Positions 28,496 to 39,324 of a stretch of DNA of 64,000 nt are shown in pieces (position 1 is the stretch's first letter; the number at the start of each line of letters is the position of its first letter). Origin of the DNA: Ariolimax columbianus (taxonomy: Eukaryota; Mollusca; Gastropoda; Stylommatophora; Arionidae). The stretch covers positions 53,665,105-53,729,104 of the forward strand of contig JAVGWX010000002.1 of the NCBI GenBank assembly GCA_036924085.1. The letters are read 5' to 3'. The notes under the pieces are model-generated. The model saw only the letters and a list, made by a program, of their open reading frames with translations. It did no database searches and was not told where the DNA came from. Made by a program: the position numbers and the translations under genes.

Positions 28496-31400
28496 CTGGC
28501 TGAGCGTGTGTACCCAGAGTGATCTTACTGTAGCTATACAAACTGGCTGAGCGTATGTGCCCAGAGTGATCTTACAGTAGCTATACAAACTGGCTGAGCG
28601 TGTGTACCCAGAGTGATCTTACTGTGGCTACACAAACTGGCTGAGCGTGTGTACCCAGAGTGATCTTACTGTGGCTACACAAACTGGCTGAGCGTGTGTA
28701 CCAAGAGTGTTCGTACAGTAGCTATACAAACTGGCTGAGCGTGTGTACCCAGAGTGATCTTACTGTGGCTACACAAACTGGCTGAGCGTGTGTACCCAGA
28801 GTGATCTTACTGTTTCTACACAAACTGGCTGAGCGTGTGTACCCAGAGTTATCTTACAGTAGCTACACAAAGTGGCTGAGCGTGTGTACCCAGAGTGATC
28901 TTACTGTGGCTACACAAACTGGCTGAGCGTGTGTGACTAGAGTGATCTTACTGCAGCTACACAAACTGACTGAGCGTGAGTACCCAGAGTGATCTTACAG
29001 TAGCTACACAAACTGGCTGAGCGTGTGTGCCCAGAGTGATCTTACTGTGGCTACACAAACTGGCTGAGCGGGTGTACCCAGAGTGATTTTACTGTGGCTT
29101 CACAAACTGGCTGAGCGTGTGTACCCAGAGTGATCTTACTGTGGCTACACAAAATAGCTGAGCGTGTGTACCCAGAGTGATCTTACAGTAGCTACACAAA
29201 CTGGCTGAGCGTGTGTACCCAGAGTGATCTTACTGTGGCTACACAAACTGGCTGAGCGTGTATACCCAGATTGATCTTACTGTAGCTACTCAAACTGGCT
29301 GAGCGTGTGTACCCAGAGTGATCTTACAGTAGCTACACAAACTGGCTGAGCGTGTGTACCAAGAGTGATCTTACAGTAGCTACACAAACTGGCTGAGCGT
29401 GTGTACCAAGAGTGATCTTACAGTAGCTACACAAACTGGCTGAGCGTGTGTACCCAGAGTGATCTTACAGTAGCTACACAAACTGGCTGAACGTTTGTAC
29501 CCAGAGTGATCTTACTGTGGCTACATAAACTGGCTGAGCGTGTGTACCCAGAGTGATCTTACAGTAGCTACACAAACTGGCTGAGCGTGTGTACCAAGAG
29601 TGATCTTACTGTGGCTACACAAACTGACTGAGCGTGTGTAACCAGAGTGATTTTACTGTGGCTACACAAACTGACTGAGCGTGTATACCCAGAGTGATCT
29701 TACAGTAGGTACACAAACTGGCTGAGCGTGTGTACCCAGAGTGATCTTACAGTAGGTACACAAAGTGGCTGAGCGTGTGTACCCAGAGTGATCTTACTGT
29801 GGCTACACAAACTGGCTGAGCGTGTGTAACCAGAGTGATCTTACTGTGGCTACACAAACTGGCTGAGCGTGTGTACTCAGATTGATCTTACAGTAGCTAC
29901 ACAAACTGGCTGAGCGTGTGTACCAAGCGTGATCTTACTGTGGCTACACAAACTGGCTGAGCGTGTGTGACCAGAGTGATCTGACTGTTTCTACACAAAC
30001 TGGATGAGCGTGTGTACCCAGAGTGATCTTACAGTAGCTACACAAACTGGCTGAGCGTGTATACCCAGAGTGATCTTACAGTAGCTACACAAACTGGCTG
30101 AGCGTATGTACCCAGAGTGATCTTACAGTAGCTACACAAACTGGCTGAGCCTGTGTACCCAGAATTATCTTACTGTGGCTACACAAACTGGCTGAGCGTG
30201 TACACCCATAGTGATCTTACTGTGGCTACACAAACTGGCTGAGCGTGTATACCCAGAGTGATCTTACTGTGGCTACACAAACTGGCTGAGCGTGTATACC
30301 CAGAGTGATCTTACAGTAGCTACACAAACTGGCTGAGCGTGTGTACCAAGAGTGATCTTACAGTAGCTACAAAAACTGGCTGAGCGTGTATACCCAGATT
30401 GATCTTACTGTGGCTACACAAACTGGCTGTGCGCGGGTAGTCAGATTGATCTTACAGTTGCTACACAAACTGGCTGAGCTTGTGTACCAAGAGTGATCTT
30501 ACTGTTGCTACACAAACTGGCTGAGCGTGTGTGACCAGAGTGATCTGACTGTTGCTACACAAACTGGCTGAGCGTGTATACCCAGAGTGATTTTACTGTG
30601 GCTACACAAAGTGGCTGAGCGTGTGTACCCAAAGTGATCTTACTGTTGCTAAATATACTGGCTGAGCGCGGGTACTCAGAGTGATCTTACTGTGGCTACA
30701 CAAACTGACTGAGCGTGTGTAACCAGAGTGATTTTACATTGGCTACACAAACTGACCGAGCGTATATACCCAGAGTGATCTTACAGTAGGTACACAAACT
30801 GGCTGAGCGTGTGTACCCAGAGTGATCTTACAGTAGGTACACAAACTGGCTGAGCGTGTGTACCCAGAGTGACCTTACAGTAGCTACACAAACTGGCTGA
30901 GCGTGTGTACCCAGAGTGATCTTACAGTAGCTACACAAACTGGCTGAGCGTGTGTACCCAGAGTGACCTTACAGTAGCTACACAAACTGGCTGAGCGTGT
31001 GTACCCAGAGTGATCTTACTGTGGCTATACAAACTGGCTGAGCGTGTGTACTCAGATTGATCTTACAGTAGCTACACAAACTGGCTGAGCGTGTGTACCA
31101 AGAGTGATCTTACTGTGGCTACACAAACTGGCTGAGCGTGTGTGACCAGAGTGATCTGACTGTTGCTACACAAACTGGATGAGCGTGTGTACCCAGAGTG
31201 ATCTTACAGTAGCTACATAAACTGGCTGAGCGTGTATACCCAGAGTGATCTTACAGTGGCTACACAAACTGGCTCAGCGTATGTACCATGAGTGATCTTA
31301 CAGTGGCTACACAAACTGGCTGAGCCTGTGTACCCAGAATTATCTTACTGTGGCTACACAAACTGGCTGAGCGTGTACACCCATAGTGATCTTACTGTGG

Positions 31401-33350
31401 CTACACAAACTGGCTGAGCGTGTATACCCAGAGTGATCTTACTGTGGCTACACAAACTGGCTGAGCGTGTATACCCAAAGTGATCTTACAGTAGCTACAC
31501 AAACTGGCTGAGCGTGTGTACCAAGAGTGATCTTACAGTAGCTACAAAAACTGGCTGAGCGTGTATACCCAGAGTGATCTTACTGTGGCTACACAAACTG
31601 GCTGTGCGCGTGCACTCAGATTGATCTTACAGTAGCTACACAAACTGGCTGAGCGTGTGTACCAAGAGTGATCTTACTGTGGCTACACAAACTGTCTGAG
31701 CGTGTATACCCAAAGTGATCTCACTGTGGCTGCACAAACTGGCTGAGCGTGTGTACCAAGAGTGACCTTACAGTAGCTACACAAACTGGCTTAGCGTGTG
31801 TACCAAGAGTGATCTTACAGTAGCTACACAAACTGGCTGAGCGTGTATACCCAGAGTGACCTTACAGTAGCTACACAAACTGGCTGAGCGTGTGTATCCA
31901 GAGTGATCTTACAGTAGCTACACAAACTGGCTGAGCGTGTGTACCCAAAGTGATCTTTCTGTTGCTAAATAAACTGGCTGAGCGCGTGTACTCAGAATTA
32001 TCTTACTGTGGCTACACAAACTGGCTGAGCGTGTGTAACCAGAGTGATCTTACTGTGGCTACACAGACTGACTGAGCGTGTGTACCCAAAGTGATCTTAC
32101 TGTTGCTAAATAAACTGGCTGAGCGCGTGTACTCAGAGTGATCTAACTGTGGCTACACAAACTGGCTGAGCGTGTGTAACCAGAGTGATCTTACTGTGGC
32201 TACGCAAACTGACTGAGTGTGTATACCCAGAGTGATCTTACAGTAGGTACACAAACTGGCTGAGCGTGTGTACCCAGAGTGATCTTACAGTAGGTACACA
32301 AACTGGCTGAGCGTGTGTACCCAGAGTGATCTTACAGTAGCTACACAAACTGGCTGATCGTGTATACCCAGAGTGATCTTACAGTAGCTACACAAACTGG
32401 CTGAGCGTATGTACCCAGAGTGATCTTACTGTGGCTACACAAACTGGCTGATCGTGTATAGCCAGATTGATCTTACTGTGGCTATACAAACTGGCTGAGC
32501 GTGTGTACCCAGAGTGATCTTACAGTAGCTACACAAACTGGCTGAGCGTGTGTACCAAGAGTGATCTTACAGTAGCTACAAAAACTGGCTGAGCGTGTAT
32601 ACCCAGATTGATCTTACTGTGGCTACACAAACTGGCTGAGCGTGTGTACCCAGAGTGATCTTACAGTAGCTACACAAACTGGCTGAGCGTGTGTACCCAG
32701 AGTGATCTTACTGTGGCTACACAAACTGGCTGAGCGTGTACACCCATAGTGAAATTACTGTGGCTATACAAACTGGGTGAGCGTGTGTACCCAGAGTGAT
32801 CTTACAGTAGCTACACAAACTGGCTGAGCGTGTATACCCAGAGTGATCTTACTGTGGCTACACAAACTGGCTGAGCGTGTGTAACCAAAGTAATCTTACT
32901 GTGGCTACACAAACTGGCTGAGCTTTATACCCAGATTGATCTTACTGTGGCTATACAAACTGGCTGAGCGTGTGTACCAAGAGTGATCTTACAGTAGCTA
33001 CACAAACTGGCTGAGCGTGTGTACCAAAAGTGATCTTACAGTAGCTACACAAACTGGCTGAGCGTGTATACCCAGAGTGATCTTACTGTCGCTACACAAA
33101 CTGGCTGAGCGTGTGTACCCAGAGTGATCTTACAGTAGCTACACAAAATGGCTGAGCGTGTATACCCAGAGTGATCTTACAGTAGCTACACAAACTTACT
33201 TAGCGTGTGTACCAAGAGTGATTTTACTGTAGCTACACAAACTGACTGAGCGTGTGTACCCAGAGTCATCTTACTGTGGCTACACAAACTGGCTGAGCGT
33301 GTGTACCCAGAGTGATCTTACTGTAGCTACACAAACTGGCTGAGCACGTG

Positions 33351-34029
33351 TACCCGGAGTCACAGTGTGGATTCCGATTTGGAAGATCAACGATCGACGT
33401 TATCTTTTCTCTACGGTAGCTACGCGAGCAGAACAAGCCTTTTTTATGTCGCTCTCATTGACCTAACAAACGCATTCGATTTCAAAAATTGGCTGTCCTA
33501 ATAAATTGCTGCAGGTTGTAGTGTTATTATCAGGAGGATATGAAAATAACAGTCCAATTCGACGGTAATACATTACAATAATTCCGTATTCAATGTGGTA
33601 TTAAACATAGCTGCGTCCTGGCCCTGACACTATTCGGAAACGTATTTGCGTTGATACTGATCATTTGGTAATACAACAGAAGGGATTTACTTTCACACTA
33701 GATCACATGGTCGTCCGTTTATTCTTGCGAGACTCAAAGCTAAAACCAAGAGCAGGAAAGTTACTGTCAAGGACTTGTTATTTGCTGATGACGATGTAAT
33801 TGTTACTCGCAGTCAGTAGGAACTCCAGAACTTGATAGATCGCTTCTGCCTGGCGTGCAAAGATTTCTGTCTCCCAATAAGTTTAAATAAAACAAATGTG
33901 CTGGTGCAAGACGTATATGCCACCACACCCATCACTATGGGCAACTACGAACTGGCTTTTGTTGACCAGTTAATTTAGCTGTGGTCCCTCATCAATGACA
34001 AGCTTTCACTAGACGCTGAAATAGGTCAT
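33351..34029 (+). pseudogene. LINE A reverse transcriptase, 5' segment (broken)
   Basis: Decayed non-LTR retrotransposon RT domain. Translation from 33,351 reads YPESQCGFRFGRSTID, then after a frameshift the A-motif region FYVALIDLTNAFDF near 33,444-33,485. About 33,600 there is CGIKHSCVLALTLFG, equivalent to the GVKQGCVLAPTLFG box. About 33,790 there is LLFADDDVIVT with the catalytic FADD motif. Several in-frame stops and at least two frameshifts make it non-functional. The 5' part of the element (endonuclease and upstream RT) is missing because the sequence to the left is the 47-bp satellite. The ORF continues after a nested insertion at 34,643. Exact clade not assigned. Confidence 0.9.
34021..34029. 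repeat. Target-site duplication, left copy (ATAGGTCAT)
   Basis: Nine bases ATAGGTCAT, repeated at 34,643-34,651 on the far side of the nested minus-strand LINE. Removing the insert and one copy restores a continuous LINE A reading frame, which supports a true target-site duplication. Confidence 0.85.
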
Positions 34030-34642
34030 CATCATCATCATGTAGCATGTCCTTTGTAGAACGTCGCTCCCATCACAGTCTGTCTGAAAGAAACTCGTTC
34101 CCTTGCCAAAACACCAGCTTCCGCCTCTGTCATACTCAGGCATTCCTGGATATCTTGGTGCCATCGTCTTCTTGGTCTACCCTTTCCTCTTTTGCCTGGC
34201 ACCATACCTTCCATCACCGTTCTCTCAAGACCGTTGTGTCTCTTGATGGGACCAAAGTATTTGCATTTTCTAGCCAAAATGGAATTGATAAACCAGTTCT
34301 CCTCTATGCTCAGCTCTTGCAGAATGTCTACATTTGTTCTTTTCTCTGTCCAGGGTATTCTGAGGATCTTTCTGTAACATTTTTACTCGAAGGATTCCTT
34401 TCTTTGTCTAGAAGTTTTGGTAATCGTCCATGCTTCACAGCCATAAGCTGCCACAGGAAAAACACAGGCTCTCAAGACTTTTACTTTTATCGTTTTGTTG
34501 GTGCCCTGCCATAATTTCTTCAGGCTGTTCAGTCTTTGCATTGCCATAGCTAGTCTTCTTCTGATTTCTTTCGAGCAGTCACCATTTTTGTCAATTCTGG
34601 AGCCCAGATATTCAAAATGTGTAACCTGATCTATTTCCTCAT
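34030..34642 (-). pseudogene. Nested LINE 3' fragment inserted in LINE A
   Basis: A 613-bp 5'-truncated non-LTR retrotransposon on the minus strand. Its translation starts near 34,640 with DQVTHFEYLGSRIDKNGD, continues with VFPVAAYGCEAWTITK, shifts frame near 34,385, and resumes with the C-terminal ARKCKYFGPIKRHNGLE and GKGRPRRRWHQDI (34,277-34,038). These are the usual C-terminal RT, thumb and linker motifs of such elements. The stop codon TGA at 34,038-34,040 merges directly into an (ATG)5 tail (CAT at 34,027-34,041 on the plus strand), so there is almost no 3' UTR. Flanked by the 9-bp duplication. Younger than the host LINE by position. Confidence 0.88.
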
Positions 34643-34651
34643 ATAGGTCAT
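34643..34651. repeat. Target-site duplication, right copy (ATAGGTCAT)
   Basis: Right-hand copy of the 9-bp duplication flanking the nested LINE. The next codons read IIGKAAAIF in the LINE A frame. Confidence 0.85.
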
Positions 34652-35403
34652 ATAATTGGCAAAGCCGCTGCCATATTTTCTCGTCTTCCAACACGTGTCT
34701 GGGAAAACCCCAAACTTACAGCCAAGACCAAAACCATGGTTTACAGTGCCTGTGTCGTCAGTACGCTCCTATATGGCAGCGAAACGTGGACAACCTATGC
34801 CAAACAAGAACAAAGGCTCAACATCTTTCACCTATGGCGTCTGAGATCAATCGGCATCTCATGGTGAGACAGAATAGCAAATACAGAGGTGCACTCTCGT
34901 ACCGGTCTTGCAAGTACGAACACCTTCCTTCGACAGTGAAGACTGCGGTGGATTGGTCATGTTCGTCACATGGAAGACGTCCGCATCCCCAAAGAAAATC
35001 TATATGGGCAGCTGGCGTTTGGTAAAATATCAATTGGCTTACCACAGCCGAGGTTCAAAAACGGGTGTTAGTGGGACATGAAGGCACTGGATGTGGATCT
35101 GACATCTTGTGAAGACATAACTGCAGACATATCCAAATGGAGATGTAATCTGAAGAAACACCCCAGGATGGGCGAAAATAAGCTCATGCAAAACAGAAAA
35201 GTAAAAAGACCACGCCGCGAGGAAAAGGAAAACCAATACTGCCGAAGACGGATATGTCGAACCGGAAGGTACAAATATAGCAGTCAAGCTGTAAACTAGC
35301 GACACAACGCATACCGTTCTCCGGAAAACATCCTGTTACTTGCAAAGTCATGTAACGGACTTGGCAGCGGGAGATTGAGAACGAACGCAGAAGAAGAAGA
35401 AGG
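34643..35403 (+). pseudogene. LINE A, 3' segment with 3' UTR and GAA tail (broken)
   Basis: Continuation of LINE A after the nested insert. Readable stretches are RVWENPKL, VVSTLLYGSETWTTYAKQ, the linker RLRWIGHVRHMEDVRIPKENL, and a C-terminal WDMKALDVDLTS region (35,070-35,110), with stops and shifts between. The last 170 bases (about 35,235-35,403) contain TAAACTAGCGACACAACGC, ATCCTGTTACTTGC and GGGAGATTGAGAACGAACGC, and end in a GAAGAAGAAGAAGAAGG tail. This terminal block is homologous to the 3' half of the SINEs at 41,840, 45,185 and 47,603. No terminal C2H2 finger is visible, unlike LINEs B and D. Confidence 0.88.
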
Positions 35404-35544
35404 ACAACCAAAAACTTGGGAGAGAGTTGCTACTCCAAGGTCGTATCAACCTATAGTCAGACATGCCTGAAAAGGGGCTACTTGATTACTGTGGATATTG
35501 ATACTGTGTGGATTAGTGGATGATGATCATTCAAAAACCACAGG

Positions 35545-36335
35545 CTATGATTGGGTCAGAATAGCAAGGGCCAGCACAGCCTTTGATAGAATTCGCTCGA
35601 TGGTGTGGTAACGTTGTGGCATCAGCGTCAAGACCAAACTAAAGGTCTACCATGCAACCATCATTCCAACCTTACTCTACGCCTGCGAAAGCTGGACTGT
35701 ATACTCTGGACATGCAAGGAGGTTAAACCACTTCCACACAGGTTGCCTGAGGCGAATATTCCACATCCGATGGCAAGGTCGTGTCACTGACATCGAGGTT
35801 CTCTCTCTCGAGGGCTAACATGCCCAGCATCCGTGCACTATTAGAAAAAGCATGACTAGGATGGACCGGACACCTTGTCCGTATGTCAGACGAACGGCTC
35901 CCAAAGAAGCTTCTCTACAGCGAGCTGAGAGAGGTATGGCGCGAGAGAGGGCGCCCAAAGAAATGTTTTAAAGACGGTGTGAGGGACTCATTTAAAAGTT
36001 GCCAGCTAATAATCGTCTACACCTGGGAATGTCTTGCGTAAAACAGATCTGACTGGAGAAGCGCGGTCAAAGCGGGTGTAGCTACCAGCGAAGACGACCG
36101 TGTTGTGAAAGGCCAAAGCAGATGCGAGACCCGGAAATCACGAGCAGCGGGAACACCATCACCTTCTACAAACCTCGTGTGCCCGATATGTATCAGATGT
36201 TTTCGTGTCCGCATTGGCCTGTTCAGCCACATGCGCACCCACACCCAACAGGGCAATCTGTGACAAAGATGATGTCGGCGGTCCTCATCGACAACGACGG
36301 ACAGCTATTATTAGTATTACTATTATTCGATGGAG
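35545..36335 (+). pseudogene. LINE B, C-terminal RT region with C2H2 finger (broken)
   Basis: Another non-LTR retrotransposon, 5'-truncated. Translation shows RIARASTAFDRIRSMVW, a stop, then GISVKTKLKVYHATIIPTLL and YACESWTVYSGHARRL, the linker LGWTGHLVRMSDERLPKKLL, and RERGRPKKCFKDGV. It ends with a single C2H2-type finger, CPICIRCFRVRIGLFSHMRT, at about 36,180-36,242. The finger is typical of the C-terminus of this LINE group. The last codons run into a TTA/ATT-rich tail at 36,306-36,330. In-frame stops make it inactive. It lies in the same orientation as LINE A but is a different family, as judged by the finger and the linker sequence. Confidence 0.88.
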
Positions 36336-37239
36336 TGTAACTTTGGGGCCACAATGTTCTGAATTTAAAAAAGGGACAGGCAAGTGAGTAGTTTCCTTAT
36401 GTGTATCATGTAAACCCTTGCTAGAGAGGAAACAATGGGACCACTGCATCTCCATGCATGTAGTCAAAGGTGATTACAGTTGGTTGTGGATGGGGTCAGC
36501 AAACATATAATCTAAACCAAATTGTTCAAGAAACCATCGTAGTAAGACCATATAGAGTCCTTTGCACGTGCTTTCTGTGATAAGTTATCGTCAATGAATC
36601 ACAATGTAGAAACAGAAGTAACTACTTACTCATAAAAAAGTGGCCGGATAAGGGCATCTCCTCGAAGCAGATTATGGTGGTGCTCTGAGTCAAGTTACTG
36701 GCGTTCATGGTTCAGATTTACGTCATGGACTTTAGAAAGGAAAACGCCAGTTTTGTCTGGCCAAGCACAGCTTCTAAAAATAAGGTTGTATTCAAAGTTT
36801 ATAATGTACAGAGGCATGGATAGAAAATAGAATTATGGTACACGAAAGAAGATGTAATCTCCACACGTCATCTAACGACAAAAGTAAACATGTGAGATAA
36901 GGACATCGAGAACCATCAGCTAAAAATAAAGTTAACTGAGGCAATTTATTTTTTGTTGTTGCCCGTTGCTTTAATGGGCTTTATATTTGTCGATTGTAAC
37001 AATTTCTATGTCTCCATAACTAATTGTCTTGCCTTCACGTCTGCTTACAAGCGTCAAACTCTGTTATCTCTGCTTATATCCGGATGAATAATCTCAAACA
37101 TAGTCTAGGGAAATTAAAACCAAATACTGTGATTTTTTTATTTGGTTCCAAAAGCATTAACATGTATTGGATAACGAGCGGCCGTTGTCAACCGCAACAA
37201 TTAGTTCATATATTGAGCTGAGTAATTACTGATTGTCAA
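36336..37239. other. AT-rich spacer, nothing recognised
   Basis: About 900 bases without a convincing ORF, repeat period or RNA gene. Short open frames here (up to 65 codons) show no recognisable motif. Confidence 0.6.
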
Positions 37240-37845
37240 TACAGGTGTGTATTTATCTCCACTTTTATTCATAATTTAAATGGATACAATCACCAGCTGG
37301 CTAACTATCACGAGGAGTACCTAAATGAACTGTTGATGGTCAGGTCATCTTTTACCAAAATGGTGAAGACCTACAACACTGCATAACCTACCTCCGTTTC
37401 TAGTGAAACGAATATGACAGGAAGATCAACACAAACAGGACTGAAACTAGGAGGATATCGCGTGAACACGTGCACAGAAGTTTCCACAGTAGTAACATAA
37501 GTATCAACCAAGTAAGGAAGTTCAAATACCTAGGTATTGTGTTCTCTGATGACGGCAGAGGGGACAGAGAGATCGTACATAGAATTCAGAAGGCGAACAG
37601 TGTCTACTATCAAACTGCACCGATTTTTTTAAAACATCCTAGAGGGCTTATTTCAACCAAGAGGAGACTGATAAACTTACTGTTTATTCCTACATTCTGT
37701 TACCAATGTCAATCTTGATCCTTACCGGAAACACATAAGAGTAAGATTCAGAGCTGTGAGATGCACTGTGTGAGAAGTGTAGCCTGAAGGATAATTCGTG
37801 ACCAAATCCGCAAATTCCACGCTGAGACAGACAGTGGGAACAATC
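37240..37845 (+). pseudogene. LINE C reverse transcriptase fragment (broken)
   Basis: Starts at the box equivalent to QGCVLSPLLFI (TGVYLSPLLFII at about 37,244-37,280). The following catalytic FADD region is deleted: the codons for NELL run straight into a remnant reading VIFYQNGEDLQHCITYL. The thumb region reads ISINQVRKFKYLGIVFSDDG, then REIVHRIQKANSVYYQ, KHPRGLISTKRRLINLL and FIPTFCYQCQS, with further decay to about 37,845. These motifs belong to a non-LTR RT family distinct from LINEs A and B. Truncated at both ends, with no tail seen. Confidence 0.82.
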
Positions 37846-38198
37846 CCAGTTAGTGTCTACATTGGAACCAAACAAATCTAGTGGTTTGTTCATTTAGTCA
37901 GAATGCATTTTCACATTTCCACCATCCTGCAGCGAGAGCACATTATATGGAGATCTCCAGCCCACACCTGGCGATAACAAGAAATCTTCACATCCCGCCT
38001 CTGAGCGACGCCTCATGCAAGAGCAGAAGGACTAAAGAAGGATCAGAAGAAGATCGAGTTGGGTTCTTGGCTTCCTGTGTTGAATTTCATTTCTGTTTAT
38101 GCCATTTGGTTGACTTTTAAAAAATGGTATGCATGCAGATACAGTTTCATTGGCCCATTCGCCAGCGACTTTTCTAGTTAATCCATGATGTTTCGATG

Positions 38199-38663
38199 TT
38201 TCTTACCTTCTAAGATGTGGACATTAGGATTTCTTACCTTCTAAGATGTGGACATTAGGATTTCTTACCTTCTAAGATGTGGACATTAGGATTTCTTACC
38301 TTCTAAGATGTGGACATTAGGATTTCTTACCTTCTAAGATGTGGGCATTAGGATTTCTTACCTTCTAAGATGTGGACATTAGGATTTCTTACCTTCTAAG
38401 ATGTGGGCATTAGGATTTCTTACCTTCTAAGATGTGGGCATTAGGATTTCTTACCTTCTAAGATGTGGACAATAGGATTTCTTACCTTCTAAGATGTGGG
38501 CATTAGGATTTCTTACCTTCTAAGATGTGGACATTAGGATTTCTTACCTTCTAAGATGTGGACATTAGGATTTCTTACCTTCTAAGATGTGGACATTAGG
38601 ATTTCTTACCTTCTAAGATGTGGACATTAGGATTTCTTACCTTCTAAGATGTGAACATTAGGA
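38199..38663. repeat. 31-bp minisatellite, 15 copies
   Basis: Unit TTTCTTACCTTCTAAGATGT followed by GGACATTAGGA, 31 bp (starts at 38,199, 38,230 and 38,261). The 465 bases hold 15 copies that are nearly identical, with only A/G exchanges in GGACATT and one AATAGG. Such homogeneity suggests recent expansion or gene conversion. The flanks do not identify the source. Confidence 0.97.
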
Positions 38664-39324
38664 TGAACTTTAGGAAGCTGTGCAGAAATCACTTGTCTTT
38701 ATAATGTTATCGCTATTTTGAATACTAAATAATAATCGGCATGCAGACCTATTGATCTTTTTATTTTGTCTGAAGATACTCTTGCTAAGTTCTTCACTGT
38801 TGATGGATTTTCTCTAGTTGCAGTTGATAGTGATTTTTTAAATATTTATGTTCTACTTACTGAAGGATCTGCCCTCTTAGCCGTGGTGCAATGCTAGGAT
38901 TCAAAATTGGCAACGGCGATCAAAATAATAATCTTCACCTCGTTGATTGGGCTGCTGTAATTCGGCCTCTTTTTAGATGTACGGCATGAACGTGAGGTGA
39001 AGTCTTGGTTAATACTCGTATGTTGTATTTGGCTATGACGCGAACTACCACATGCAGACCTAAATTCTTGAGCAGCGCAGAAAAGCAACGTGGCCATACA
39101 GACTGAACTCATTACAAGCATGACACAATTGTTGAAAGTGACATCAATGTTAAAAGGATTCACATCTCTTGGACAACATTTTTGAAGACAATTAAGGAGC
39201 GAGAAAGGGACGATTGGTTTAGCCTTGAAATAAATGATACATTAAAATAAACGACATACTTATTTTACAAGATGACGTCCAAAGAACAATTTGATTGTGT
39301 AATCGCGGATTAATATGTTAAAAC
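38664..39324. other. Unique-looking spacer, nothing recognised
   Basis: No periodicity, RNA gene or motif-bearing ORF found. An 89-codon minus-strand frame (38,894-39,163) has no recognisable domain and is probably chance. Confidence 0.55.

Larger units (their letters stand above)
1..33359. repeat. 47-bp satellite array (about 710 copies, left end open)
   Basis: Uninterrupted head-to-tail array. The marker AAACTGG recurs at 14, 61 and 108, giving a 47-bp period. Monomers begin ACAGTAGCTAC (type A) or ACTGTGGCTAC (type B) and share the core ACAAACTGGCTGAGCGTGTG followed by TACCCAGAGTGATCTT. Common variants are GTGCCC, GTACCAAG, GTATACCCAGATT, CTTCAC and TATACA. Occasional monomers gain or lose a few bases, for example near 2725 and 3631. 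No frame stays open: 47 is not a multiple of three and the core contains TGA. The array ends where the last monomer runs into LINE reverse-transcriptase sequence (33,333-33,374). Centromeric, subtelomeric or interstitial location cannot be told from here. Confidence 0.98.

Noticed and set aside
1..33359. CRISPR-like array
   Set aside because: The repeats are directly tandem with no unique spacers, and the surroundings are eukaryotic retroelements.
34047..34514. 155-codon plus-strand frame
   Set aside because: It is the antisense of the nested minus-strand LINE, whose own frames carry recognisable RT motifs.
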